10,549 bases of DNA from JARICQ01 sp964527205 (GCA_964527205.1 CAZGQG010000047.1:1-10549), one strand, 5' to 3'. Positions 1 to 7,434 are shown, numbered from the stretch's first letter. The notes: generated from the letters alone by a model not told the origin. A program made the numbers and translations.

Positions 1-1636
1 AATAAAGTAGGTGAAGGGTAGTGTGTTCCATTCCACCATTATACCAATCTACAGGAGACCAATAATCAAGAGCTTCCTTGGAAGCAAAGGCATCATCATT
101 ATCTGGATCCATGTATCTTAGGAAGTACCAGGATGATCCTGCCCATTGTGGCATGGTGTCTGTCTCCCTCTCCCCTGCTCCTCCACACTTAGGACAAGTG
201 GTTTCTACCCAGTCCCTTATTCCTGATAGAGGTGATTCCCCTGTATGGGATGTTTCATAGTTCTCTAATTCCGGTAGCTTTACTGGAAGCTCAGACTCTG
301 GAACTGGTACCCAACCACATTCTTCGCAGTGTACTAGAGGTATTGGCTCTCCCCAGTATCTTTGTCTGGAAAATACCCAGTCACGAAGTTTAAAGTTAGT
401 CTTTTGCTCTCCTAGATTCTTTTCTTCAAGCCATTTTGATATATGCTCTACTGCTTCTTCTACTTCCATTCCATTTAGGAAGCCTGAATTTACAAGCTTG
501 CCTGTTTCTGAATCAGTATAGGCTTCTTTTTCTATATCTCCACCCTCTACTACCTCTATAATTGGAAGATGGAATTCCTTGGCAAATTCCCAGTCTCTTT
601 GGTCGTGTCCAGGCACTGACATTATAGCTCCTGTTCCATAGCTCATAAGAACATAGTCGGATATCCATATAGGCATTTCTTCCCCATTAACAGGGTTGAT
701 AGCCTTAAGGCCCTGGATCTCAACACCAGTTTTTTCCTTTACCAATTCTGTTCTTTCAAATTCTGATTTTTTACTTGCCATTTCCTGATAGTCTCTTATT
801 TGATCTAGATTTCCAATTTCTTCTTTATATTTTTCTATTAGAGGATGCTCTGCAGCTATTACCATATAAGTAGCACCAAATAGGGTGTCTGGTCTGGTGG
901 TGAAGACCCTTAGGCTTTCATCCTTGTCTGCTATCTTAAAGTCAACCTCCATACCTACTGATTTTCCTATCCAGTTTTTCTGCTGAAGCTTAACTCTTTC
1001 TATATAATCAACCTTGTCTAGGTCTGATATAAGTCTGTCTGCATATTTTGTAATCCTTAGCATCCATTGGTTCTTTACCTTTCTTACTACCTCTGAACCA
1101 CAACGCTCACAGCTTCCATTGACTACCTCTTCATTGGCTAGTCCTACCATACAGGATGTACACCAGTTTATAGGCATTTCCTGCTTGTAGGCTAGGTCTT
1201 CCTCAAATAGCTTTAGGAATATCCATTGGGTCCACTTGTAGTAGTTTGGATCTGTAGTATTTATCTCCCTGGACCAGTCAAAGGAAAATCCTATGGATTT
1301 TAATTGCTCTTTAAATCTAGCTATATTGGTTTTGGTAACCTCTCTTGGATGTATCTTGTGCTGGATTGCATAGTTTTCCGTTGGAAGACCAAAGGCGTCC
1401 CATCCCATAGGATAAAGAACATTATAGTCTTCTAGTCTTCTCTTTCTTGCCAGTATATCAAGAGCTGTGTAAGGTCTTGGATGACCTACATGTAGCCCCT
1501 CTCCTGATGGATAAGGAAATTCTACAAGAGCGTAGAACTTCTCCTTGTCACTGCCGTTTTCTGCACGAAAGGGCTCTTCCTCATCCCATATGTCCTGCCA
1601 TTTTTTCTCTATATCATTAGGTCTATATTCTTTCAC
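1..1636 (-). CDS. leuS: Leucyl-tRNA synthetase, N-terminal 545 residues (runs off left edge)
   Basis: Charges tRNA-Leu with leucine in the cytoplasm. I read it open from a GTG at 1636 to the window edge, giving 545 of an expected 800 or so residues. It begins KEYRPNDIEKKWQDIW, typical of bacterial LeuRS. Visible landmarks: class I HVGH at residues 49-52 in PSGEGLHVGHPRPYTA; a four-cysteine zinc site at C159, C162, C176 and C179; the CP1 editing domain with TTRPDTLFG from residue 246 and VPGHDQRD with the editing aspartate at D345; then DTMPQWAGSSWYFLR and EHTTLHLLY at the edge. The KMSKS loop and anticodon-binding domain are not in the window. The GTG start is supported by AAGGAGG 5 nt upstream, which overlaps the asnS stop. 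With only 11 nt after asnS and no terminator between, it is almost certainly co-transcribed with asnS and so lies behind the T-box. No internal stop or frameshift was seen. Confidence 0.96.
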   Translation of the reverse strand, partial: MKEYRPNDIEKKWQDIWDEEEPFRAENGSDKEKFYALVEFPYPSGEGLHVGHPRPYTALDILARKRRLEDYNVLYPMGWDAFGLPTENYAIQHKIHPREVTKTNIARFKEQLKSIGFSFDWSREINTTDPNYYKWTQWIFLKLFEEDLAYKQEMPINWCTSCMVGLANEEVVNGSCERCGSEVVRKVKNQWMLRITKYADRLISDLDKVDYIERVKLQQKNWIGKSVGMEVDFKIADKDESLRVFTTRPDTLFGATYMVIAAEHPLIEKYKEEIGNLDQIRDYQEMASKKSEFERTELVKEKTGVEIQGLKAINPVNGEEMPIWISDYVLMSYGTGAIMSVPGHDQRDWEFAKEFHLPIIEVVEGGDIEKEAYTDSETGKLVNSGFLNGMEVEEAVEHISKWLEEKNLGEQKTNFKLRDWVFSRQRYWGEPIPLVHCEECGWVPVPESELPVKLPELENYETSHTGESPLSGIRDWVETTCPKCGGAGERETDTMPQWAGSSWYFLRYMDPDNDDAFASKEALDYWSPVDWYNGGMEHTTLHLLY

Positions 1637-1640
1637 AATA

Positions 1641-1649
1641 TTCCTCCTT
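1641..1649 (-). promoter_or_regulatory. leuS Shine-Dalgarno overlapping the asnS stop
   Basis: Reading the minus strand, the asnS stop TAA (1650-1648) runs straight into GGAGGAA, so AAGGAGG (1649-1643) shares two bases with the stop codon. The GTG of leuS follows 6 nt after the last G. This strong site fixes the non-ATG start and suggests that ribosomes ending asnS can re-initiate on leuS. Confidence 0.8.
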
Positions 1650-3036
1650 AAAATTTAGCTGAATTAACAGTTCTTGGGAAAGGTATTACATCTCTTATAT
1701 TTGTCATTCCCGTTATATACATAAGTGCTCTTTCAAAGCCTAATCCGAAACCTGAGTGAACTGTTCCACCATATTTTCTAAGCTCTAAATACCACCAATA
1801 TTCTTCAGGATCCATGTCATTGTCTATTATCTTTTGTTCTAGGACATCTAATCTTTCTTCCCTTTGGGACCCTCCTATAATCTCTCCTATGCCAGGAACT
1901 AGAAGGTCCATGGCTGCAACTGTCTTATTGTCTTCATTGATCTTCATATAGAAGGCCTTGATTTCCTTTGGATAATCAATTACAAAGACAGGCTTCTTAT
2001 ATACCTCTTCTGAGATATATCTTTCGTGCTCTGTATGAAGGTCCATACCCCACTCTACTGGGTAATCAAATTCCTTGCCTGAATCCTTTAGGATTTCTAT
2101 AGCTTCTGTATAGCTAAGGCGTCCAAAGTCACTGTCTACTATGTTTTGAAGTCTATCAAAGAGTCCCTTGTCTATAAAGGAGTTGAAGAACTTCATTTCC
2201 TCTTCTGCATTTTCCATTACGTATTTTATAATATATTTCATCATATCTTCTGCAAGCTGCATATTGTCATCTAGGTCCGCAAAGGCAATCTCTGGCTCTA
2301 TCATCCAAAACTCTGCTGCATGTCTGGTTGTGTTTGAGTTTTCTGCCCTAAAGGTTGGTCCAAAGGTATAGATGTCCTTGTAGGCATGGGCAAAGGCTTC
2401 TCCTTGCAATTGTCCTGATACTGCAAGTCCTACCTTGTCTGAAAAGAAATCCTCTGAATAATCTACTTCACCCTGGTCTGTAAGGGGAGGATTCTTTGCA
2501 TCTATGGTGGTTACCTTAAACATTTCTCCTGCACCCTCCGCATCTGATGCTGTTATGATTGGAGTGTGCACATATACAAAGCCTCTTTCTTGGAAGAACT
2601 TGTGTATGGCAAAGGATAGGACTGATCTTACCCTAAATACTGCATTAAAGGTATTGGCCCTAGGTCTTAGATGGGCTATGGTCCTCATATATTCAAAGCT
2701 ATGTCTTTTCTTTTGTAGGGGATAGTCTGAGGATGATTCACCCTCTAGGCTAATGGCATCTGCCTTTATTTCAAAGGGCTGCTTGGCTCCCTTTGTTTCC
2801 ACTAATGTTCCCACTACCTTAATAGCCGTGCTAATAGGATACTTTCCTACTTCCTTGAAATTTTCCATGTCTTCCTCTATTACTATCTGTAGGTTGTGGA
2901 AGAAAGTTCCGTCATTTAATTCAATAAATCCAAATTTCTTGGAAGTTCTTGACGTTCTTATCCAGCCCTTAAGCTCTAGGGTCTGGTCAAGATATTTCTC
3001 TGTGTCCTTGTAAATTGACTTAATTGTAGTTTTCAT
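1648..3036 (-). CDS. asnS: Asparaginyl-tRNA synthetase
   Basis: Class II synthetase that joins asparagine to tRNA-Asn. The 462-residue protein matches the usual bacterial AsnRS length (about 430-465). The N-terminal OB-fold anticodon-binding domain spans roughly residues 20-105 (LELKGWIRTSRTSKKFGFIE). Class II motif 1 is near residues 152-173 (GFVYVHTPIITASDAEGAGE), motif 2 at 229-249 (FRAENSNTTRHAAEFWMIEP) and motif 3 at 429-455 (GFGLGFERALMYITGM, then the ATP-binding arginine in PFPR). SGQLQGEAFA (207-216) and the overall layout favour AsnRS over the related AspRS. The start has AAAGGA 8 nt upstream. The gene lies 45 nt below a T-box terminator whose specifier is AAC, an asparagine codon, which independently supports the assignment. 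It is followed after 11 nt by leuS. Confidence 0.97.
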   Translation of the reverse strand: MKTTIKSIYKDTEKYLDQTLELKGWIRTSRTSKKFGFIELNDGTFFHNLQIVIEEDMENFKEVGKYPISTAIKVVGTLVETKGAKQPFEIKADAISLEGESSSDYPLQKKRHSFEYMRTIAHLRPRANTFNAVFRVRSVLSFAIHKFFQERGFVYVHTPIITASDAEGAGEMFKVTTIDAKNPPLTDQGEVDYSEDFFSDKVGLAVSGQLQGEAFAHAYKDIYTFGPTFRAENSNTTRHAAEFWMIEPEIAFADLDDNMQLAEDMMKYIIKYVMENAEEEMKFFNSFIDKGLFDRLQNIVDSDFGRLSYTEAIEILKDSGKEFDYPVEWGMDLHTEHERYISEEVYKKPVFVIDYPKEIKAFYMKINEDNKTVAAMDLLVPGIGEIIGGSQREERLDVLEQKIIDNDMDPEEYWWYLELRKYGGTVHSGFGLGFERALMYITGMTNIRDVIPFPRTVNSAKF

Positions 3037-3081
3037 CTTTTCAATCCTTTCATCTATAAAATATTATTATTTCTATAAAAC

Positions 3082-3112
3082 AAAAAACTCCCATCCTTAC
3101 TAGGACGAAAGT
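3082..3112 (-). terminator. T-box intrinsic terminator
   Basis: On the minus strand ACTTTCGTCCT (3112-3102) pairs over 11 bp, including three G-U pairs, with AGGATGGGAGT (3097-3087) across an AGTA loop, followed by six T. The 5' arm contains CGTCCT, which can instead pair with the AGG/CGCG part of the T-box as the antiterminator. The two structures are therefore mutually exclusive. It may also serve as the only visible terminator for transcripts arriving from rarA. Confidence 0.93.
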
Positions 3113-3343
3113 TTGTCTTCCGCGGTACCACCCTGATTGCAAATAGCCACTTAACATATATAATATGCTTCATTGATAAGGGTATGATGCCCTCTGAACC
3201 TAGTCTCCTGATCTTCAGGATTTCAGTTAGAAACTCAGGGATGTTCTTCAACCAAAGCTTAGTATCTATGTCTCACTATCATAGACTCCCTCCAACCAGT
3301 TCTTTAGCCTAGCTTCCCATCAAAGTTATTTCTCTATTAGATT
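3082..3343 (-). promoter_or_regulatory. T-box leader riboswitch, asparagine specifier AAC
   Basis: A tRNA-sensing leader upstream of asnS. The conserved T-box AGGGTGGTACCGCGGAA reads at 3134-3118 on the minus strand. Stem I can be drawn by hand: a basal helix GGGA (3318-3315) with TCCC (3241-3238), then an internal loop, then an 8-bp helix GGCTAAAG (3309-3302) with CTTTGGTT (3257-3250). An apical hairpin TCTATG/CATAGA lies at 3285-3265. The 3' side of the internal loop reads GAAGAACA (3249-3242) and puts AAC, followed by A as is usual, at 3245-3243. A further hairpin TCCTGA-AGA-TCAGGA occupies 3220-3206. Uncharged tRNA-Asn should pair with AAC and, through its CCA end, with the UGG of the T-box, favouring the antiterminator. 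A 65-codon reading frame across this stretch is chance overlap with the leader. The 5' end is estimated from the promoter. Confidence 0.95.
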
Positions 3344-3349
3344 TATACA

Positions 3350-3379
3350 ATTATATGTTATTTTACCCCTTCTTGTCAA
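3350..3379 (-). promoter_or_regulatory. Promoter of the T-box/asnS/leuS unit
   Basis: Perfect -35 hexamer TTGACA (3379-3374) and perfect -10 hexamer TATAAT (3355-3350) on the minus strand, separated by 18 nt. The predicted start of transcription is near 3343, about 25 nt before the basal helix of T-box stem I. The -35 box lies inside the final codons of rarA (GTT GAC AAG), and the -10 box is just past the rarA stop. Confidence 0.85.
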
Positions 3380-4700
3380 CTCTATTGTGAGAAAATTCTT
3401 CCATTCTCTCCTTTATGGTCTTTTCATAGCCATTTTCTGTAGGCCTATAGTAGACCTTGTCCTTAAATTCATCTGGGAGATACTGCTGATGGACCTTGCC
3501 TCCCTTGTAATTGTGGGGATTTTTATAGCCTATGCCATTGCCTAGTTTTTTAGCTCCTGGGTAATGTCCATCCTTTAGGTGTCTTGGCACATCTCCAACT
3601 TCCTTTTCCCTTATATCTGCCAGGGCACTGTCTATGGCCAGGTAGGATTTGTCTGATTTTGGTGCTGTAGCCATATAGATTGCTGCCTGGGACAGGACTA
3701 TTCTTCCCTCAGGCATGCCTATTACATTAACTGCATTAAAGGCTGATACTGCTACGTTTATAGCATTGGGATCTGCATTTCCAATATCTTCAGAGGCAGA
3801 TATAATGATCCTTCTTGCTATAAACTTTGGATCCTCTCCTGCATGTATCATCTTGGCCAGCCAGTAAAGTGTGGCATCTGGGTCTGATCCCCTAATGCTT
3901 TTTATAAAGGCAGAAATGGTATTGTAATGCTCATCCCCATCCTTATCATACTTGGCTGTTTTTATTTGAATTGATCCCTTTATAGTGGGAAGGTCAATTT
4001 CCACCTCTCCATCCTCATTGGCCTCTGTGGAGAGCACTCCTATCTCTAGGGAGTTTAAAAGAGTTCTAGCATCTCCCTCTGATATGCTTAGGAGATAATC
4101 TATAGCCTCATCATCTATCTTCACCTTGTAGCTGCCTAGACCCTTTTCCTCATCTTCTATAGCCCTTAGGAGCAAGCTATGAAGATCCTCTCTGCTAAGG
4201 GGATAAAGTTCTAGGACCATGACCCTGGAAAGCAGGGCCTTATTGACTTCAAAATAAGGATTCTCAGTGGTTGCCCCTATTAGGATAATGATTCCCTTTT
4301 CCACTGAGGGAAGTAGGGCGTCTTGCTGGGATTTGTTAAATCTATGGATCTCATCTATAAAGAGTATAGTCCTCTTATTATTGAGCTTAAGATTGTCCTC
4401 TGCCCTCTTCATTACCTCTCTTATATCCTTTACTCCAGAAGTAACTGCGGAAAGCTTTTCAAAAACCATATCAGTTCTCTTGGCTATTATATGGGCAAGA
4501 GTTGTCTTCCCGGTCCCTGGAGGTCCGTAAAATACCATAGAGGTAATCCTATCTGCTAGGATAGCCCTATTTAAAAACTTGCCCCTTCCTAGGATGTGTT
4601 CCTGTCCCATAAATTCCTCTACAGTCTCAGGCCTCATCCTATCTGCCAGGGGTGCATTCTTTTTTATTTTTTCTTTCATTCCAATTGTAAATAAATCCAT
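3363..4700 (-). CDS. rarA: RarA (MgsA) AAA+ ATPase, replication-associated recombination protein A
   Basis: Clamp-loader-like AAA+ ATPase of the RarA/MgsA/WRNIP1 family. The family acts in the cytoplasm at stalled replication forks and in recombination. The 445-residue length is typical. Walker A is GPPGTGKTT at residues 59-67, Walker B is ILFIDEIHRF at 112-121 (D116, E117), sensor 1 is GATTEN at 142-147, and the arginine finger is in LLSRV (R159). A sensor-2-like EGDARTLLN follows, then the family C-terminal tetramerisation region with RGSDPDATLYWLAKM, ASEDIGNADPNA and DGHYPGAKKLGNG. The short N-terminal APLADRMRPETVEEFMGQEH is diagnostic. Start ATG has AAGGTG 5 nt upstream. It stands alone: a long AT-rich spacer separates it from orr, and the asnS promoter begins in its last codons. 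I see no terminator of its own. Confidence 0.96.
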   Translation of the reverse strand: MDLFTIGMKEKIKKNAPLADRMRPETVEEFMGQEHILGRGKFLNRAILADRITSMVFYGPPGTGKTTLAHIIAKRTDMVFEKLSAVTSGVKDIREVMKRAEDNLKLNNKRTILFIDEIHRFNKSQQDALLPSVEKGIIILIGATTENPYFEVNKALLSRVMVLELYPLSREDLHSLLLRAIEDEEKGLGSYKVKIDDEAIDYLLSISEGDARTLLNSLEIGVLSTEANEDGEVEIDLPTIKGSIQIKTAKYDKDGDEHYNTISAFIKSIRGSDPDATLYWLAKMIHAGEDPKFIARRIIISASEDIGNADPNAINVAVSAFNAVNVIGMPEGRIVLSQAAIYMATAPKSDKSYLAIDSALADIREKEVGDVPRHLKDGHYPGAKKLGNGIGYKNPHNYKGGKVHQQYLPDEFKDKVYYRPTENGYEKTIKERMEEFSHNRVDKKG

Positions 4701-4735
4701 CTTATCACCTTATCTAGATCTTTATTTAATCTCAT

Positions 4736-4746
4736 ATTATATTATA
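4736..4746 (-). promoter_or_regulatory. Possible -10 region for rarA
   Basis: Two overlapping TATAAT hexamers on the minus strand (4746-4741 and 4741-4736), 36-46 nt before the rarA ATG. No convincing -35 box is found at 16-18 nt; upstream DNA is almost pure A/T, so matches to TATAAT are expected by chance here. Offered as a candidate only. Confidence 0.3.
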
Positions 4747-4976
4747 TCCTATATTATATATATTATTTAAATTTTTTATTCTTTGTATTAGATATTTATG
4801 TATTTTCATTATTTATCTTACTTGTGTTTATATTATTATGTTTTTTTTGCTGGTATTTTGTATTTTTGTATTCAATATAACTTATATTCTCATGTTTTTA
4901 TTGTTTGTATTAGTATTTTTTTATTATCCATATTTTATCCATAGATTTATATGATTATATCTTATGTATTAATATT

Positions 4977-5005
4977 AATGGCTAGAATTTAAAATTCTAG
5001 CCATT
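4977..5005 (-). terminator. Perfect inverted repeat after orr, probable operon terminator
   Basis: AATGGCTAGAATTT (4977-4990) and AAATTCTAGCCATT (4992-5005) are exact reverse complements around a single central base, a 14-bp arm repeat beginning 3 nt past the orr stop. Its position at the end of a long operon argues for a transcription terminator or mRNA 3'-end stabiliser. In the direction of transcription it is followed by ATTAATATTAATAC rather than a clean T-run, so intrinsic termination would be weak. The stem is A/T-rich apart from the central GCTAG/CTAGC part. Confidence 0.6.
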
Positions 5006-5008
5006 TTA

Positions 5009-6067
5009 TTAGATTATTTCTTTTTTTACATATTCTGATGTCATTGTGCTTAGTATGCCCCCATAGTCTAGGGTAAAGTCCACTATATCTCCAACCTTAT
5101 AGAGATTTTCACTGTCTGAAACGTCTAGGATTAGATGGTCTGAACTGGCACCTAGGATTATTATATCCTCATCCCTTGGGCTTAGGGAATCCTTGTCTAC
5201 ATCCTGCTTACCTATAGCACAGATAGCTCTTTTCCTAACTCCTCTGTCTATAAAGCTTGGTTCCTTGCCAAAGGCATCCCTTCCTATCTCTCCTGTTGGA
5301 AGTGAAGGTTTCTCCTTTAGCTCTATGATCTCAGCCTGAAGTACAAAGGCATCATTTGCAGTGCCTTCTATCCTCTTACCATAGGCAGTTTCTCCACCTA
5401 GGACTAGGGATTCACCCAGTCTAAGATTGTTTATAGGCAAATCATGTTCTTCCAGTAAATAAATGGAACTTGAATTACCTCCAGATACAATATCTAATTC
5501 TATAGAGTATTTTTCCTCTATCTTCATCTTTAATTCTGCCAGCCTATCAAAGTTCTCTGGCTTAGGGATTACAGCTCCGTAACAGGTCATATTTGTACCT
5601 ATTCCCACAAGCTCTACACCTTCTAAGAGTATTGCTTCCTCTGCTGCCTTCATTAGCTCTTCATCATGATAATAGCCTTCCCTAAGGTCTCCCAGGTCCA
5701 CCATAAGAATAATCTTATGCTGCTTGCCCATCTTCAGGGCTTCTCTGGATAGGGCTCTCATGGTAGCTACTTCTGAATTTAAGGATATATCTGCATACTT
5801 AACCGTATCCTCAGCTTGAGAAATCATAGGAAGTCTAAGCATAATCTTTTCTATATCTATATCCTTCATCTTTTTAAGATTTTCAATTCTTGAATCAGCT
5901 AAAAATGAAACTCCACCCTCTACATAGGCCTCAGCTATTTCAGGATAGGCACAAAATACCTTGGTAACTCCTGCCACCTTGATCCCTTGTTCTCTGGCCA
6001 TTTCCACTAGGGTCAGTACATTTTGCTTGATCTTGTCCTTGCTTATTTGTATTTTAGGGTAATTCAT
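5009..6067 (-). CDS. orr: Ornithine racemase (PLP, alanine racemase fold type III)
   Basis: Interconverts L- and D-ornithine, supplying the D-isomer that ornithine aminomutase uses. The 352 residues fit the family (about 350). The N-terminal PLP barrel carries the Schiff-base lysine candidate K36 in VAGVTKVF. Further barrel signatures are LADSRIENLK (56-65), LMVDLGDLREGY (121-132), GIGTNMTCYG (155-164) and the phosphate-binding SGGNSSS (195-201). LRLGESLVLGG (215-225) leads into the C-terminal beta domain, with LDYGGILSTMTS near the end. LREGYY and TNMTCYG resemble the ornithine racemase/YhfX branch rather than true alanine racemases. Start ATG is backed by AAGGGGG 7 nt upstream, overlapping the stop of the preceding gene, from which it is only 2 nt away. 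Position at the end of the ora operon makes ornithine the likely substrate; sequence alone would leave other amino acid racemases possible. Confidence 0.9.
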   Translation of the reverse strand: MNYPKIQISKDKIKQNVLTLVEMAREQGIKVAGVTKVFCAYPEIAEAYVEGGVSFLADSRIENLKKMKDIDIEKIMLRLPMISQAEDTVKYADISLNSEVATMRALSREALKMGKQHKIILMVDLGDLREGYYHDEELMKAAEEAILLEGVELVGIGTNMTCYGAVIPKPENFDRLAELKMKIEEKYSIELDIVSGGNSSSIYLLEEHDLPINNLRLGESLVLGGETAYGKRIEGTANDAFVLQAEIIELKEKPSLPTGEIGRDAFGKEPSFIDRGVRKRAICAIGKQDVDKDSLSPRDEDIIILGASSDHLILDVSDSENLYKVGDIVDFTLDYGGILSTMTSEYVKKEII

Positions 6068-6069
6068 CT

Positions 6070-7434
6070 TTATTCCCCCTTAATGCTTTTTTTCATCAGC
6101 TCTAATGCCTGTTCTGGATAGTTCTTTGACATTACTCCAAGAGAAGCCATTATATATTGATGATCTATTAGGATCTTAGCCTCTGCATTTGGAAGTAGGT
6201 CAGTTCCTTTATTGGATAGAGCTATTTCTTTAAGCATCTTTGTTTTATTTGGCAATCTAGTAAGAGCACCACCAGTTCCTATAATATATTTTACTCCTGT
6301 AAGGTCCTTGCCTAGGGCCACTGTGCTTTTTCCACTAGGTCCATAGATGTGCTTTAAATGTCCCCCATGTCTTTTTACTGCAGTTATAGTGGCATAGAGG
6401 GCAAGTGATTCCACAAAATTTCTCTCCAGTTCAGTTTCAGGTATAGGCTTGTGATTGGCTATAAGGTCTTGAAGTTCTTCCTCTGTGATCTCAAGATCCT
6501 CTGCCAAGGCCTCTATACCTATTGAATTAACTATGTTTTGCATATTAACATAGACGCCTAGGTCACCTTCAACTGTCCTCTTTGCCTTAGGCTCAGGATA
6601 GATAAGGATTTTTCCTATTTCTTCACTGTCTTCTGTTACAGAGTGTACGTCTGTAGTAGCTCCACCAACGTCAATACTAAGAAGGGCACCCATATCTTCA
6701 TAAAGAAGTTTGGAAGCCTGCATTACGGCTCCTGGGGTAGGCATAATAGGTCCTGTAACCATATCCCTTACCTTCTCCATTCCTGGAGCATGGATAATAT
6801 GCTTTTCAAATACATCTTGAATTACCTTTCTAGTTGGTTCTACATTTAATTCATCTATATTAGGATATACATTTTCTACAATGTAGAGTTCTGTATCCTT
6901 TCCTTGGAATACTTCCTTTATCTCTTCATGATTTTCAATATTTCCTGCATAAATTACTGGTATATCTAGGTTCATATCAGCGATTAATTCTGCATTGTAA
7001 AGAGCTGTATCTCTTTCCCCATAATCAACCCCACCTGCTATTAGGATAATATTAGGTTTGATGTCCTTGATTTTTTTAAGGTCAGACTTTCTAAGCCTTC
7101 CAGCTGTAATGTTTTTAATATTGGCCCCTGCTCCAAGAGCTGCTTCCTTGGCAGCCTTTACAGTCATATCATAGACTAAACCATGGACTGTCATCCTAAG
7201 TCCACCTGCTGCAGAGCTTGTAGCTATTAATTCATCGTAAGAAATAGAGCCTACAGATAGATTTTTTGTAAGATCTTCTATGGCTCCCCTTAGTCCAATA
7301 TTTACATCTCCTTCTAATACAGAAGTAGCAGCTTGACCTTGCCCAATAAAAACTGGGCAAGTGTCTAAGCTATCAAAGGCATTAACTACCGTTGTTGTAC
7401 TTCCTATTTCTGCAACTAATAAATCAATCTTCAT
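6070..7434 (-). CDS. GlmL-related ornithine degradation protein: MutL/GlmL-type ATPase, putative aminomutase reactivase
   Basis: 454 residues related to GlmL/MutL of glutamate mutase operons, members of the acetate/sugar kinase-Hsc70-actin (ASKHA) superfamily. Visible nucleotide-binding motifs: IGSTTTVVNAF at 10-20 (phosphate 1), SIDVGGATTDVHSV at 253-266 (phosphate 2) and IIGTGGALTRLP at 385-396 (adenosine region). SSAAGGLRMTVHGL (74-87) and ILIAGGVDYGERD (130-142) are also family-like. No DNA mismatch-repair MutL features (GHKL ATPase) are present; the shared name is a coincidence. Inferred job: ATP-driven release of damaged cobalamin from OraE, as other B12-enzyme reactivases do. I start it at the ATG at 7434 because MKIDLLVAEIGSTTT is the expected N-terminus; the frame is open from a TTG at 7458, but that would add eight atypical residues. 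It overlaps oraE by 11 nt and sits 2 nt before orr. Confidence 0.87.
   Translation of the reverse strand: MKIDLLVAEIGSTTTVVNAFDSLDTCPVFIGQGQAATSVLEGDVNIGLRGAIEDLTKNLSVGSISYDELIATSSAAGGLRMTVHGLVYDMTVKAAKEAALGAGANIKNITAGRLRKSDLKKIKDIKPNIILIAGGVDYGERDTALYNAELIADMNLDIPVIYAGNIENHEEIKEVFQGKDTELYIVENVYPNIDELNVEPTRKVIQDVFEKHIIHAPGMEKVRDMVTGPIMPTPGAVMQASKLLYEDMGALLSIDVGGATTDVHSVTEDSEEIGKILIYPEPKAKRTVEGDLGVYVNMQNIVNSIGIEALAEDLEITEEELQDLIANHKPIPETELERNFVESLALYATITAVKRHGGHLKHIYGPSGKSTVALGKDLTGVKYIIGTGGALTRLPNKTKMLKEIALSNKGTDLLPNAEAKILIDHQYIMASLGVMSKNYPEQALELMKKSIKGE

Larger units (their letters stand above)
4701..5008. other. AT-rich intergenic spacer between orr and rarA
   Basis: 308 nt without a supportable gene, roughly 15% G+C outside the palindrome, with the plus strand strongly T-rich (eight T in a row at 4841-4848). 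It holds the inverted repeat after orr, the rarA ribosome binding site (AAGGTG at 4711-4706, minus) and a possible rarA -10 region. The octamer TTTGTATT occurs four times on the plus strand (4782, 4857, 4865, 4904). No tRNA or riboswitch signature was recognised. Confidence 0.8.

Noticed and set aside
78..260. Plus-strand 60-codon frame at the left edge
   Set aside because: It lies opposite the leuS coding region, which is open and family-like across the whole interval.
3054..3251. Minus-strand 65-codon open frame before asnS
   Set aside because: It runs through the T-box core, the terminator and the specifier loop; the RNA structure explains the conservation, and no family is recognised.
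4267..4770. Several plus-strand frames opposite rarA and its upstream region
   Set aside because: They are shadows of the rarA coding frame; none has a recognisable domain.
6070..7434. DNA mismatch-repair protein MutL
   Set aside because: No GHKL ATPase motifs; the ASKHA motifs and operon position place it with the glutamate-mutase-associated GlmL/MutL family.
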